From Arthrobacter sp. MMS18-M83 (GTDB taxonomy: Bacteria > Actinomycetota > Actinomycetes > Actinomycetales > Micrococcaceae), in assembly GCF_026683955.1 (NCBI RefSeq), contig NZ_CP113343.1:1550001-1614000 (forward strand): a stretch of 64,000 nt of DNA, in the 5' to 3' direction. The stretch's first letter is position 1; each line of letters begins with the position of its first letter. Shown here piece after piece: positions 1-18,712 of the stretch. The notes under the pieces are model-generated. The model saw only the letters and a list, made by a program, of their open reading frames with translations. It searched no databases and was not told where the DNA came from. The translations under genes and the position numbers were made by a program.

Positions 1-189
1 GTCCTGCCTCGAAACACGCGGTTCATGGTGGGTAGCAAGAGCCCCAAGTACTACAAGGTGACCGCCGAACGGCTGTACGCGGCAGTTCCTGGAAGCTCGC
101 TGGTGGTATCGCCAAAAGGCTTCCACGGATCCATCCCGGCAGCGGTGAAGGAACTTGTGGCGGACATCTCCAGCTATTTCAAGGACTGA
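1..189 (+). CDS. alpha/beta hydrolase, C-terminal fragment (cut by window edge)
   Basis: Only the last 62 residues and the TGA stop are in the window; the start lies to the left. The segment resembles the C-terminal third of the next gene: both have a VG-x-KSP strand region, a PGSS segment, a G-x-H-G motif that probably carries the catalytic histidine (GFHGS here, GHGHDG in the neighbour), and a final amphipathic helix ending in F. This suggests tandem paralogues of the alpha/beta-hydrolase superfamily. The substrate cannot be inferred. It lies 31 nt upstream of the next hydrolase in the same direction, so the two are probably co-transcribed. Confidence 0.7.
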   Translation, partial: VLPRNTRFMVGSKSPKYYKVTAERLYAAVPGSSLVVSPKGFHGSIPAAVKELVADISSYFKD

Positions 190-220
190 CGGAACCCTGC
201 GGCTCCGTTAGGCTCGAAGC

Positions 221-1054
221 ATGACGCGCGAGAACATCACAACGGCCGACGGCGGAACCCTCGAGCTATTCACGACGGGCGGTGACCTGGCGACTGCCGG
301 CTCCGGCGTCGTCGTCGTGCCTGCCTCCATGGTGACCGCCGCAGACTACTCCAAGTTTGCGCAGAAGCTCAGCGCCGCCCTTGGCCGCCCAGTACACACT
401 TTCAACCGCCGGGGCCGCGGCGAATCGTCACCGCAGCCGGACGACTACACCCTCGACGTGGACATCCGGGATCTTGCCGAGATCATGAAGCACACGTCTT
501 GCACCGATGTCTTCGGGCACAGCTTCGGAGGCGCAGTGGCGCTGCACGCGGCACGCACGCTGCCCGTGGAGCGCCTGGCGGTCTACGACCCCGCAGTTTC
601 CGTCAACCACAGCGTGAAGGCCGGGTGGACGAGCGAATATGAGCGCGCGACGGCGGCTGGAGACTTTGACCGAGGGCTCGCAGTGCTGGTGAAGGGCGTC
701 GAAACCGAGGGCGCCTTTGCGCGCATGCCCCTCTCCATGCTGACTCTCGTCAACAAGCTGACGTCGGGCACCCCCATGGGTAAACAAATGCGCGAACTCA
801 TGCAGGCCGGAGTACGCGAGATCAAGGCGGTCATCGCCGCCGACATGCCCGCAGAACCATTCCTGGAGCTCCCGTTGGAGACGCTCATTGTGGTGGGCGA
901 AAAGAGCCCGGCATACTTCGGGGTAGCGTGCGGTCAGATCCACGACGTCCTCTCCGGATCGAGCTACACCATCCTCCCCGGCCACGGCCACGACGGAGTG
1001 ATCCGGGCACCCGACAAACTCATCGCCGAGCTTTCCGACTTCTTCTCGGGCTAG
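221..1054 (+). CDS. alpha/beta hydrolase
   Basis: A 277-residue alpha/beta-hydrolase-fold protein. The nucleophile elbow GHSFGG is near residue 100, giving a G-x-S-x-G serine, and the likely catalytic histidine is in GHGHDG near residue 254. There is no signal peptide, so a cytosolic esterase, lipase or C-C hydrolase type of activity is expected. Length fits single-domain family members. It lies just downstream of a paralogous hydrolase fragment. The overlapping minus-strand open frames are shadows of high-GC third positions. Substrate unknown. Confidence 0.85.
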   Translation: MTRENITTADGGTLELFTTGGDLATAGSGVVVVPASMVTAADYSKFAQKLSAALGRPVHTFNRRGRGESSPQPDDYTLDVDIRDLAEIMKHTSCTDVFGHSFGGAVALHAARTLPVERLAVYDPAVSVNHSVKAGWTSEYERATAAGDFDRGLAVLVKGVETEGAFARMPLSMLTLVNKLTSGTPMGKQMRELMQAGVREIKAVIAADMPAEPFLELPLETLIVVGEKSPAYFGVACGQIHDVLSGSSYTILPGHGHDGVIRAPDKLIAELSDFFSG

Positions 1055-1083
1055 CCTGCGGTTCCTGCTCAAGGTCCTGGACC

Positions 1084-1200
1084 GACGCTCGCTCACCTGT
1101 GGGGCATTCCGGCGGGATGCTCGCTCACCTGTGGGGCCTTCCGTGGGGATGCTCGTGCGGTTTTGGGGGCTTCCGGCGGGATGCTTCCGGTGTGGCGGGG
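1084..1200. repeat. 32-nt imperfect tandem repeat (GCTCGCTCAC family)
   Basis: Units begin with GAYGCTC at 1084, 1116, 1148 and 1180, a constant 32-nt period. Units 1 and 2 share GCTCGCTCACCTGTGGGGC; units 3 and 4 are more diverged but keep the TTCCGGCGGG tail. There are no unique spacers, so this is not CRISPR. The GCTCGCTCAC core also occurs around 47.43-47.56 kb. It lies between the hydrolase stop and the rrnA terminator and contains no believable gene. Confidence 0.6.
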
Positions 1201-1217
1201 TGTGTGTTTAAATGCGG

Positions 1218-1253
1218 GAGACCCCCCAACCACCGTGGTGGCTGGGGGGTCTC
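1218..1253 (-). terminator. rrnA terminator hairpin
   Basis: A perfect 10-base arm GAGACCCCCC pairs with GGGGGGTCTC, with further pairing inside (CCACC/GGTGG). It lies directly downstream of the 5S gene on the minus strand. No long U-run follows (CGCATTTAAACA), so termination may depend mainly on the very strong stem. The same hairpin follows the second operon at 9923-9958. Confidence 0.85.
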
Positions 1254-1264
1254 GACCTGAATGG

Positions 1265-1382
1265 TTGTCCGGCGGTGTCCTACTCTCCCACACCCTCCCG
1301 GGTGCAGTACCATCGGCGCTGTGGGTCTTAGCTTCCGGGTTCGGAATGGGACCGGCGTTTCCCCCACGCTATGACCGCCGTA
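1265..1382 (-). rRNA. rrf: 5S rRNA (rrnA), one base shorter than the rrnB copy
   Basis: On the minus strand it runs from the 5' segment TTACGGCGGTCATAGCG to the 3' segment CACCGCCGGACA, about 118 nt. In the minus-strand sense this copy reads AAACGCC-GGTCCC where the second copy (9970-10088) reads AAACGCCCGGTCCC, so one C is absent in a highly conserved internal stretch. The end positions are estimated to within a few bases. A one-base deletion here may impair the RNA, or may be a sequencing error. Confidence 0.9.
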
Positions 1383-1484
1383 ACCCTGTTACCCCGTCAC
1401 CGCCGCCCCCGCGGGGGGTGGTGGTGTGGGAAGACTGGTTACAACATTGTGGTGTTGTTATTCAGTTGTGTTTTGTTCCGGAAC

Positions 1485-1521
1485 GGTTTGTTGTTCGGGA
1501 ACCACATAGTGGACGCAAGCA
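1485..1521 (-). other. 23S processing stem, 3' arm
   Basis: This part of the 23S-5S spacer is complementary, as RNA, to the 16S-23S spacer segment at 4828-4863: CATAGTGGACGC on the plus strand here matches GCGTCCACTATG there, and the TTGTT stretches also pair. Such long-range stems flanking 23S are the usual RNase III substrate in bacterial pre-rRNA. The assignment is by complementarity. The same pair recurs at about 10188-10224 and 13531-13566 in rrnB. Confidence 0.6.
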
Positions 1522-1539
1522 GTGTTTGTTTGTGTGGTG

Positions 1540-6778
<5,239 letters not shown>

Positions 6779-6954
6779 TGAAGTAAAACAAAAACAGACA
6801 CAACCACAACCACCGGAAATAACGGCGGAAGAGCTGCACAAAATTTGAAACCAGCTGTAAAAAACCAGCCCCGCACCACGGAGGTGACACAGAACCAGCC
6901 AAAACAACCAATTCATAAAAACAAATCGGTATCAACAAACTTGGCACACTATTG

Positions 6955-6969
6955 AGTTCTCAAACAACA
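6955..6969 (-). promoter_or_regulatory. boxA-like antitermination element in the rrnA leader
   Basis: RNA-sense TGTTGTTTGAGAACT in the 16S leader, repeated exactly in the 16S-23S spacer (4846-4860). It is followed by CAATAGTGTG, as in mycobacterial rrn leaders, where NusB/NusG-type antitermination factors act. Function is inferred from position and repetition. Confidence 0.6.
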
Positions 6970-7032
6970 GACACACCCGACACCACCCACACCCACAAAC
7001 AGGGTCCAGGATCGCTCCGGAGCAACTTCCCA

Positions 7033-7061
7033 AAGTTACCCGAATCATCACCGTCTTGCAA
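7033..7061 (-). promoter_or_regulatory. rrnA promoter P2
   Basis: Minus strand: -35 TTGCAA (7056-7061), 17-nt spacer, -10 TAACTT (7033-7038). The similarity between the two rrn operons ends at this -10 box, so copy A has its own -35 and upstream DNA, including an AT-rich stretch at 7085-7115 with repeated AATTCGAA that could act as an UP-like element. The call rests on spacing, position and the matching arrangement in rrnB. Confidence 0.6.
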
Positions 7062-7209
7062 ATCAGTATCTCAACCAATTTCAGGGTAAATAATTCGAAT
7101 TCCTTCGAATTGCGGCGCACAAAGCACTAGCCGTTTCAGGCTCAATTCGAAAGGGTTGGCCACCCGCGGTTCCCAGCTCTAGGCTGTCTCCCTCGCGGCG
7201 ACTTAGAAG

Positions 7210-7238
7210 ACATTACACGGCTTCCGCACCCCGCGCAA
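7210..7238 (-). promoter_or_regulatory. rrnA promoter P1
   Basis: Minus strand: -35 TTGCGC (7233-7238), 17-nt spacer, -10 TAATGT (7210-7215), followed by AAGTCGCCGC a few bases downstream. The rrnB upstream region holds the same arrangement (TTGCCT-17-TAGAGT followed by GAGTCGCCGC). That shared layout in otherwise unrelated DNA supports a tandem P1/P2 design. The rest of 7062-7400 holds no gene. Confidence 0.55.
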
Positions 7239-7399
7239 ATCCAGCAATGATGCCCCGATATTTACCACGGGTTCAGCTGCCTTTCCGTGCGGCACAACCT
7301 CGCTACGATCACCAGCGACACTAGCAGCCGGCACGGACCCTTCCGGCCGGACGCCTGCGTCTTTGCGCATCCTTAACTGACCGAGATCACAATCGATGC

Positions 7400-8101
7400 C
7401 GGAAGGAGCCGGTCAACGGTGGCGGTCGCTAGGTTTTGGGCATGAGCTCGTCGAAGCCGGCGGGGTGGAGGTTGGAGCTGATCGCGACGGAGCGTTTTTC
7501 GTAGGCTGCGTCCACGACCCGGTAGAGGCCTTCGGCGGCGTCCGTGGCCACCGGCAAGAGGGCTATATCGTCGATGACCACGAGCTCGGCGCGCGGATCC
7601 TGGCACGGCCCGGGTGACGCTGTCGTCGGTGCGGTGGGCCCGGATCAGGGCTCCGAGGTCTTCGAGCCGGAACCAGGCGACGCGCATCCCGGCTTCGACG
7701 GCCTGCTGGCCGAGGGCTTCGAGGAAGAAAGTTTTCCCCGTCCCGGAGGGTCCGCAGACGACCAGGTTCTCCCGCCGGTTGATCCATTCCAGGGTCCGTA
7801 AGGCCTGCTGGGTCGGGCCCGGGATGGAGGACGCTGCGGGGTCCCAGGCGTCGAAGGTCTTTCCGGTCGGGAACCCTGCTGCCTTGCGGCGGGAGGCGAG
7901 CATGGACCGGGCCCGGCCGGCGGCTTCCTCGGTGAAGAGGGCTTTGATGACCTCGGCCGGTTCCCAGCGCTGGGCGCGGGCGGTCGCGATCAGGTCCGGG
8001 GCCAACGCCCGGGCGTGGGGCATTTTCAGGGACCGCATCAGGGCCTCCAGGTCCGCCGGCAGCGGCGGAGCCGCAGTGTTGGTCGTGTTCACGGGGCTCA
8101 T
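7400..8101 (-). pseudogene. istB: IS21 transposition helper ATPase IstB (frameshifted, C-terminus missing)
   Basis: It starts at ATG 8101, overlapping the istA stop. The first frame encodes the IstB N-terminal region and a Walker A GPSGTGKT near residue 105, then loses frame at about 7611-7614, where one base is missing after DDSVTRAV. The continuation RIRAELVVIDDIALLPV (Walker B) and ISSNLHPAGFDELMPKT lies in another frame. Another missing base near 7432 returns reading to the first frame for LATATVDRLL. After that the family's usual final segment is replaced by unrelated PASIVISVS. IstB normally assembles as an AAA+ ATPase that delivers target DNA to IstA. This copy should be inactive. Confidence 0.85.
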
Positions 8102-9639
8102 CGGGCCTCCTCCGGGGTGGTGTTGGCGGTGGGGTTCAGGGCGGGGGTGCCGATCGCGGCCCACGCAGCAGTTCCCTGGGTGAGGGAGGTCGCTTCGTTG
8201 GCCGCGTGGGTGGTGGTGCGGCGGATGTTGGCGTTCAGGATCGAGGCGAGGTCCGGGTGCGCGAACCGGCCGTGCAGGGCGGCGTCGCCCAGGGCCCGGT
8301 CGACGTTGTCGGTGCCGGCGATTTTGGCCAGCGTGACGGCTTTCAACCATTTTCACGTTCATCCTTGCGGTTCCGGCCGCTGCGGCTTCGATCAGCCAGG
8401 TCCTGGCTCCTTCGCCGATGGCCAGGAACGCAGCCTCGTCCGCGCTGCGGGCCCTGACCTCATAGTCGCCGGGGACCTTTGCCCGGGTTCCGGGGAAGTG
8501 GTCATCGTTGATGGTGGGGCTGCCGGTCCGGGCCCGGTCATGGCAGGCGACTTCGACGGGCCCGGCGGTGCCGTGGTGGACGATGATGACCTGCTCGTCC
8601 GGTCCGGTGCCGTGGGTCCAGACGAACACGCGGGCTCCGAGCAGGTGGGCCGGGACGGAGTATTGGGCGTTTTCGAAGGTGATCATCGGGGTGTTCTCCG
8701 GGACGGTGCGGGCCAGGCCGAACGCGACCGTGTGGGCGGTGTCGGGGATCCGGTGCAACCTGGGGGCTTCCTCGGCGGGCACTGCCGCGGGTTTGCGCCG
8801 GGTCACCAGGTGCTCACGGCGGTTGGTCTCGTCCATGAACGCCCGGCACGCTGTTTCGAGTTCAGCGAAGGTGCGGTAGTCGGCGCGGAGGTTGGTGTCG
8901 GTGGGGACGGGGTCAGCTTTGGCGAGTTTCACGGACGCTTCAACGCCGCCTTTGGTGGCCGGGTCCGTTAGCTGGCAGGTCAGCACGGTGGTTCCGTAGT
9001 GCCGGGCGAAGTCCAGGGTCCGCTGGTTCCGGACCGGGACCCCGGCAACATGGCCGGTCGTGACCGTCTTCTCGTTTTCAGTCAGCACGTAGGTCGGTGC
9101 CCCGCCCAGGATCCTGAAGCACCGGTCCAGGGCCGCGAACACGCTCGGCGCGGTCCTGTCTCGCAGCGGGATCACGATCCGGAAGCGGGAGAACGCCAGC
9201 CAGGCCACGAACAGGATGCTCTTCACTCCGCCGATCCGGGGGCCGTCGCCGAAGTCGTACTGCAGCCACATCCCGGGCTCGGTGATCCACGGCCGGTGGA
9301 CGCGGGTGTGGCCCAGCCGCCACGCAGCTTTGACCTGGGCGATCGCCCAGCGGGTGGAGCGTTCCGATCCGGTGTAGCCCAGGGCGAGGAGTTTCTCGTG
9401 GGCCTTATCGGCACGGATCCGGCCCTTGGAGGTCTCGATCCATTCCTCGATCTTGGGCAGGAACGCGTCGGTGACCCGGCCGCGGGTCGCGGGTTCCCCG
9501 ATCGGCCGGCCGGCATCGCGGGCGTGGACGTGTTTGGCAGCGGTGTGGTGGGAGCAGCCCGTGAGCTCCGCAGTGGCGCGCACGACCCGGTCAGATCGTA
9601 GGCAGCGAGAATTTCCATGATTTCTCCGTCAGACTTCAT
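8098..9639 (-). pseudogene. istA: IS21 transposase IstA (two frameshifts)
   Basis: The natural start is ATG 9639 (MKSDGEIMEILAAYDLTGS). One base is missing near 9588, so the helix-turn-helix part (TAELTGCSHHTAAKHV) continues in another frame. The rve/DDE core follows: YDFGDGP holds the first aspartate and KGGVE the glutamate. The middle position reads LTENEKT, where I expect an aspartate (LTDNEKT), so a catalytic residue may also be changed. An extra A near 8343 shifts frame again; the C-terminal KAVTLAKIAGTDNVDRAL lies in a third reading. Without these lesions it would be about 510 residues, typical for IstA. Confidence 0.88.
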
Positions 9640-9753
9640 ACAAGGCCTCTTCCTGGTTCGCTTTGGTGCGCTTAGACACCGTCATCAAACCCCAGGGAGA
9701 GGCCCCCACCGCTTAAGACGCGGTCGGTTCAGTAAGGAAGTGGGCAGATCTCA

Positions 9754-9805
9754 TGGCCACCGGCGGCAGTCCTCTGGCCGCCAGCGGGCATTTACGTGGC
9801 CGCCA
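9754..9805. repeat. IS21 terminal multiple repeats
   Basis: TGGCCACCG at 9754, TGGCCGCCA at 9775 and TGGCCGCCA at 9797 are spaced 21-22 bases apart just outside the istA start. IS21-type transposases bind such multiple end repeats. The element boundary is probably within a few bases of 9808. Confidence 0.6.
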
Positions 9806-9922
9806 ACAGCCTTCTGGCCGGTCCATCCTGCAGTTCCGGGGGCCGGGGGTGCCGGTCAGGGTAGGGCGCGTCCGTGTGTGAAGGAGCGTCCGCGGGTGTG
9901 GCGGGGTGTGTGTTTAATGCGG

Positions 9923-9958
9923 GAGACCCCCCAACCACCGTGGTGGCTGGGGGGTCTC
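9923..9958 (-). terminator. rrnB terminator hairpin
   Basis: Same GAGACCCCCC/GGGGGGTCTC stem as after rrnA. It would separate rrnB transcription from the IS21 remnant and rrnA, which lie downstream in the same direction. Confidence 0.85.
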
Positions 9959-9969
9959 GACCTGAATGG

Positions 9970-10088
9970 TTGTCCGGCGGTGTCCTACTCTCCCACACCC
10001 TCCCGGGTGCAGTACCATCGGCGCTGTGGGTCTTAGCTTCCGGGTTCGGAATGGGACCGGGCGTTTCCCCCACGCTATGACCGCCGTA
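9970..10088 (-). rRNA. rrf: 5S rRNA (rrnB)
   Basis: Same gene as at 1265-1382 but with the full AAACGCCCGGTCCC segment, which agrees with the conserved bacterial 5S sequence. This is therefore likely the intact copy. Ends estimated to a few bases. Confidence 0.93.
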
Positions 10089-10242
10089 ACCCTGTTACCC
10101 CGTCACCGCCGCCCCGGGGGGTGGTGGTGTGGGAAGACTGGTTACAACATTGTGGTGTTGTTATTCAGTTGTGTTTTGTTCCGGAACGGTTTGTTGTTCG
10201 GGAACCACATAGTGGACGCAAGCAGTGTTTGTTTGTGTGGTG

Positions 10243-15481
<5,239 letters not shown>

Positions 15482-15657
15482 TGAAGTAAAACAAAAACAG
15501 ACACAACCACAACCACCGGAAATAACGGCGGAAGAGCTGCACAAAATTTGAAACCAGCTGTAAAAAACCAGCCCCGCACCACGGAGGTGACACGGAACCA
15601 GCCAAAACAACCAATTCATAAAAACAAATCGGTATCAACAAACTTGGCACACTATTG

Positions 15658-15672
15658 AGTTCTCAAACAACA
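15658..15672 (-). promoter_or_regulatory. boxA-like antitermination element in the rrnB leader
   Basis: RNA-sense TGTTGTTTGAGAACT, identical to the rrnA leader element and to both spacer copies; inferred Nus-factor site. Confidence 0.6.
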
Positions 15673-15735
15673 GACACACCCGACACCACCCACACCCACA
15701 AACAGGGTCCAGGATCGCTCCGGAGCAACTTCCCA

Positions 15736-15764
15736 AACTTACCAGACCAGCCCGCCCCGCACAA
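15736..15764 (-). promoter_or_regulatory. rrnB promoter P2
   Basis: Minus strand: -35 TTGTGC (15759-15764), 17-nt spacer, -10 TAAGTT (15736-15741). Its upstream DNA is GC-rich and unlike that of rrnA, so the two operons probably differ in strength or control although their transcripts are nearly the same. Confidence 0.6.
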
Positions 15765-15914
15765 CTCCCGAACCCGGGAACCGCACCGGACAAAACCACC
15801 ATCCGCGACCCCCGCAAACCACACCGGAACGCACAAAAGCGAACCAACAATTTGGTTTCCATTTGGAAGGGAGTCTGTCGCAACTTTTCCGCATCAGCGG
15901 CGGCGACTCGAACT

Positions 15915-15943
15915 ACTCTACACACCCCCAAGACCACAGGCAA
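15915..15943 (-). promoter_or_regulatory. rrnB promoter P1
   Basis: Minus strand: -35 TTGCCT (15938-15943), 17-nt spacer, -10 TAGAGT (15915-15920), then GAGTCGCCGC, matching the rrnA P1 layout. A CCAAATGGAAACCAAATTGT stretch (about 15847-15866) lies between P1 and P2. No gene is visible from 15765 to 16097. Confidence 0.55.
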
Positions 15944-16097
15944 ATCGCTCCGATATCACGGCCCTGGGCCCCTAGGGCCCCTACAACACGGCGATTTCGT
16001 CCCCGGCACCACCAGCCAGAAGGCCTTTCGAGTCGCAACCCACGAACATGCCGTGCGTCACATCAACCCGTGCCCACATTGCAGCCGCGCCAGGCAG

Positions 16098-16135
16098 CAA
16101 AACGGCGCCGCATCACGAAAAGTGAGCGGCGCCGT
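16098..16135 (-). terminator. terminator of the DHA2 transporter gene
   Basis: On the minus strand ACGGCGCCGC pairs with GCGGCGCCGT, the stem is extended by TCAC/GTGA, and TTTT follows. It sits about 70 nt after the transporter stop codon. Confidence 0.85.
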
Positions 16136-16205
16136 CGGGCCCCAGGGAAGGGACCAGGGAAAGGCCCCAGCGAAAGGCACCAGCAAAAGCGAACGGGCAA
16201 GCGAT

Positions 16206-17651
16206 CTAGTGCCCCGCTGCCCCCTCGGTCTTGCGCATCATGGCGGACAGCACCACGGCAACCACTGCAATCAAGGTTGCAGTCAGGAAGGCGGCCTGCA
16301 TTCCGGCCACAAAACCGGACGCGGCCGACACCACGGCGAAGATCGAGACCAGGAGTGCAGTGCCTGCGGCGCCGGCCACCTGCTGCAGCGTACTCATGAT
16401 GGCCGAGCCATGCGAGTAGAGGTGGGGCGGGAGCGGGTTGAGGCCCGTGGTGAACGCGGGCGTGAACAGCAAAGCCAGTCCCAAGCTGAGCACCGCGTAG
16501 AGGACGACGACCCACCACAAGGGGCTGCTCGCGGTGAGCATCGAGAACTGCCACAGCGTAAGGACCAGCAGCACGGAACCGGTCACCGTGAGCGGGAGCG
16601 GACCGACTTTATCGAACAGCCTGCCGACCACTGGGCCGAGCAGACCCATCGCCAGGCCTCCCGGAAGGAGTGCTAGGCCGGTCTCCATCGGCTGCAGGTG
16701 GAGGACGTTCTGCAGGTAGAGCGGCAGCAGGATCACTCCGCCGAAGAGGGCCATCATGGCAACCACCATGAGGAGCACCGACACCGTGAACATGCGGAAG
16801 TTGAAAGCCCTCAGGTCAAGCAGAGGCGAATCGGACTTCTGCAACTTGAGCTGGCGGAAAACGAAAACCACCATGCACAAGACGCCGATCACCAGGGCAG
16901 CAACCGGCAGGGCAGTTGCGCCGCCATGGCCGCCGATCTGGCTCAGGCCATAGACCAGGCCACCGAAAGCCGGGACGGTCAGGAACACAGAGACGAAGTC
17001 CAACTTGACGTTGCCGCGTTCACCCACGTTGGTCAGGAAGCGGGCACCGATGGCCATGGCCAGCAAGGCGACCGGCAGCACGAAGACGAACATGAACCGC
17101 CACGAGAAGTGGTCAAGAATGATCCCGGAAACCGTGGGACCCAAGGCAGGCGCAACCGAGATCGCGATGGTCACGTTGCCCATCACCGCGCCTCGGCGGG
17201 ACAGCGGAACGAGCGTCAAGATGGTGGTCATCAACAGCGGCAACATAATCGCCGTGCCACCCGCCTGGATGATTCGCGCCAGCAGGAGCACCTCGAAACC
17301 CGGGGCCAGCGCCGCGAGCAGGGTACCGCCGCTGAAGAGCCCGATCGCAAGGAGGAAAGCAGCTCGAGTGGTGAGCCGCTGGAGGATGAAGCCCGTGGTG
17401 GGTATGACCACGGCCATGGTCAACATGAATCCAGTGGAGAGCCATTGGACCGTGGGTGCGTCAACGTTGAGGTCCGTCATGAGCCGCTGCAAGGCGACGT
17501 TCATGATGGTCTCGTTGAGGATCACCACGAAGGTGGCGATGAGGAGCGTGACGATAATGGTGACAGACTCGCGCGACATCTTGTCGCTGGCTAGTGTCCC
17601 CGTTTCCGGCACGGGGTTGCCGTGCGCGCCTGACGTGACGTCGGTAGACAT
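16206..17651 (-). CDS. DHA2-family multidrug efflux MFS transporter
   Basis: A 481-residue integral membrane protein with about 14 hydrophobic segments, the number typical of the DHA2 (EmrB/QacA) drug:proton antiporters. The first segment follows KMSRESVTIIVTLLIATFVV and contains the LNETIMNVAL stretch that corresponds to the family's helix-1 motif (L-D-x-T-x-V-N-V-A-L). WLSTGFMLTMA and the antiporter-like GPTVSGIILDHFSWR follow. Expected role is proton-driven export of cationic or hydrophobic compounds. It is monocistronic, with its own terminator and a perfect 15-bp palindrome upstream that looks like a repressor site; no regulator gene is adjacent. Substrate unknown. Confidence 0.88.
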   Translation of the reverse strand: MSTDVTSGAHGNPVPETGTLASDKMSRESVTIIVTLLIATFVVILNETIMNVALQRLMTDLNVDAPTVQWLSTGFMLTMAVVIPTTGFILQRLTTRAAFLLAIGLFSGGTLLAALAPGFEVLLLARIIQAGGTAIMLPLLMTTILTLVPLSRRGAVMGNVTIAISVAPALGPTVSGIILDHFSWRFMFVFVLPVALLAMAIGARFLTNVGERGNVKLDFVSVFLTVPAFGGLVYGLSQIGGHGGATALPVAALVIGVLCMVVFVFRQLKLQKSDSPLLDLRAFNFRMFTVSVLLMVVAMMALFGGVILLPLYLQNVLHLQPMETGLALLPGGLAMGLLGPVVGRLFDKVGPLPLTVTGSVLLVLTLWQFSMLTASSPLWWVVVLYAVLSLGLALLFTPAFTTGLNPLPPHLYSHGSAIMSTLQQVAGAAGTALLVSIFAVVSAASGFVAGMQAAFLTATLIAVVAVVLSAMMRKTEGAAGH

Positions 17652-17702
17652 GAGGATCCCTCAGCTTTGGGTGCGGTTGTTTCCGGCGCTCGGCACCGGT
17701 GA

Positions 17703-17717
17703 AGACTGCAACAGTCT
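17703..17717. promoter_or_regulatory. palindromic operator candidate upstream of the efflux gene
   Basis: AGACTG-CAA-CAGTCT is a perfect inverted repeat about 52 nt before the transporter start codon, where a TetR- or MarR-type repressor would overlap the promoter. No regulator gene is adjacent, so the binder is unknown. Confidence 0.45.
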
Positions 17718-17807
17718 AAGCTTCAAAGGCATTCCCGTCAGCAGTTACTCCAAACGTTTTCGGCCCCGCACCCAGAAGTTCAGCGACCACACTCCGGAGC
17801 TCAACAG

Positions 17808-18710
17808 TCAGGAACTCAGCGGCACGTTGTCGATCAACCGCACAGGACCAACCTTCGCCGCGATGATCGCGAGCCCTTCGCCCCGGAACGGAGTGTCCTT
17901 GCAGTTTTCGGCGAGCGGTTCCAGCGTCCGGGGATCCACGACGTCGAAATAGTCCAATCGCACCAGGGGTTGCGATTCAACGAGTGCGACGGCGGAGTCC
18001 AGCCCCAGCGGTTCGTTCGCCAGGGCGCGGGACTCGAGAAGGCGAAGGGCGCGGGACAGCACCAAAGCGGCCTCCTGCTCTTCTTCGGAAAGGAAACGGT
18101 TCCGGCTGGAGAGCGCGAGCCCTTCCGCATTGCGCACGGTGGGCACCGCCACGATCTCCACCGGAAAACTGAGATCGGCAACCATCCGCTTCACGAGGGC
18201 CAACTGCTGGGCATCTTTCTGGCCGAAGTACGCGCGGTAGGCGGCAGCACCGCCGTCGACGGCTGGACCGCCGGGCAAGCCGTAGTGCAGCAGTTTCGCG
18301 ACCACCGTCAGGGCGCCGTCGAAGTGCCCGGGGCGCGAGGCGCCCTCCCATTTCTCGCCGAGCGGCCCCGAGGTCACGCGGACCAGCGGCTCACCGCCTG
18401 GGTAGACCTCGTCAACTGAAGGGGCGAAGACGAGATCCACGCCCTCGGCGTCGAGCAGTGCCATGTCCGCATCAAGGGTGCGCGGGTAGCGTTCAAGATC
18501 CGCGGCCTCGCCGAACTGCAGGGGGTTCACGAAGATGGAAGCCACCACAACGTCATTCTGCTCGACGGCGGTGCGGGCCAGGGCTGCATGACCGGTGTGC
18601 AGGGCTCCCATCGTGGGGACGAGGCCCTGCGAACTGCCGCGCTTTTCCGCGAGTAACCGGGCACTTTCGGCCCGCAGTTCCGCCGCGGTGGTGACGAGCT
18701 TGATGGCCAT
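17808..18710 (-). CDS. panC: pantothenate synthetase
   Basis: PanC joins pantoate and beta-alanine with ATP to make pantothenate, the vitamin B5 precursor of CoA. The 300-residue product has the nucleotidyl-transferase signature [10 protein letters not shown] near residue 32, the NPLQF pantoate-binding segment, the FGQKDAQQL stretch and SSRNRFLS. Length is close to the usual 280-310. It is the last gene of the ftsH-fol-pan block, starting 2 nt after the DUF2520 stop codon. The two genes are paired in many Actinobacteria, including mycobacteria. panB and panD are not in the window. Confidence 0.95.
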   Translation of the reverse strand: MAIKLVTTAAELRAESARLLAEKRGSSQGLVPTMGALHTGHAALARTAVEQNDVVVASIFVNPLQFGEAADLERYPRTLDADMALLDAEGVDLVFAPSVDEVYPGGEPLVRVTSGPLGEKWEGASRPGHFDGALTVVAKLLHYGLPGGPAVDGGAAAYRAYFGQKDAQQLALVKRMVADLSFPVEIVAVPTVRNAEGLALSSRNRFLSEEEQEAALVLSRALRLLESRALANEPLGLDSAVALVESQPLVRLDYFDVVDPRTLEPLAENCKDTPFRGEGLAIIAAKVGPVRLIDNVPLSS

Positions 18711-18712
18711 TC

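Larger units (their letters stand above)
7400..9808 (-). mobile_element. IS21-family element, decayed and truncated at the istB end
   Basis: It contains istA then istB on the minus strand, in the usual order with an ATGA stop/start overlap at 8098-8101. At the istA side (9754-9805) three TGGCC-type direct repeats at about 21-22-nt spacing fit the multiple terminal repeats of IS21 elements. No matching end is visible beyond istB, where homology stops near 7400 after the codons for VDRLL. Both genes carry single-base lesions. It is probably an immobile remnant, inserted between the two rRNA operons. Confidence 0.85.

Noticed and set aside
428..1096. A 222-codon minus-strand open frame under the first hydrolase
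   Set aside because: It is antisense to a gene with clear catalytic motifs and has unusual Arg/His composition typical of shadow frames.
1084..1200. Possible CRISPR array
   Set aside because: Units follow each other directly at a 32-nt period with no unique spacers and no cas genes nearby.
7373..9583. A single 736-codon open frame across the IS21 element
   Set aside because: It splices in-frame and out-of-frame parts of istA and istB; the middle (Arg/Pro/His-rich) is frame-shifted nonsense, so the real genes are two broken ones.
16698..17594. A 298-codon plus-strand open frame rich in Gln, His, Glu and Arg
   Set aside because: It is the antisense of the DHA2 transporter's hydrophobic helices and has no credible start signal.
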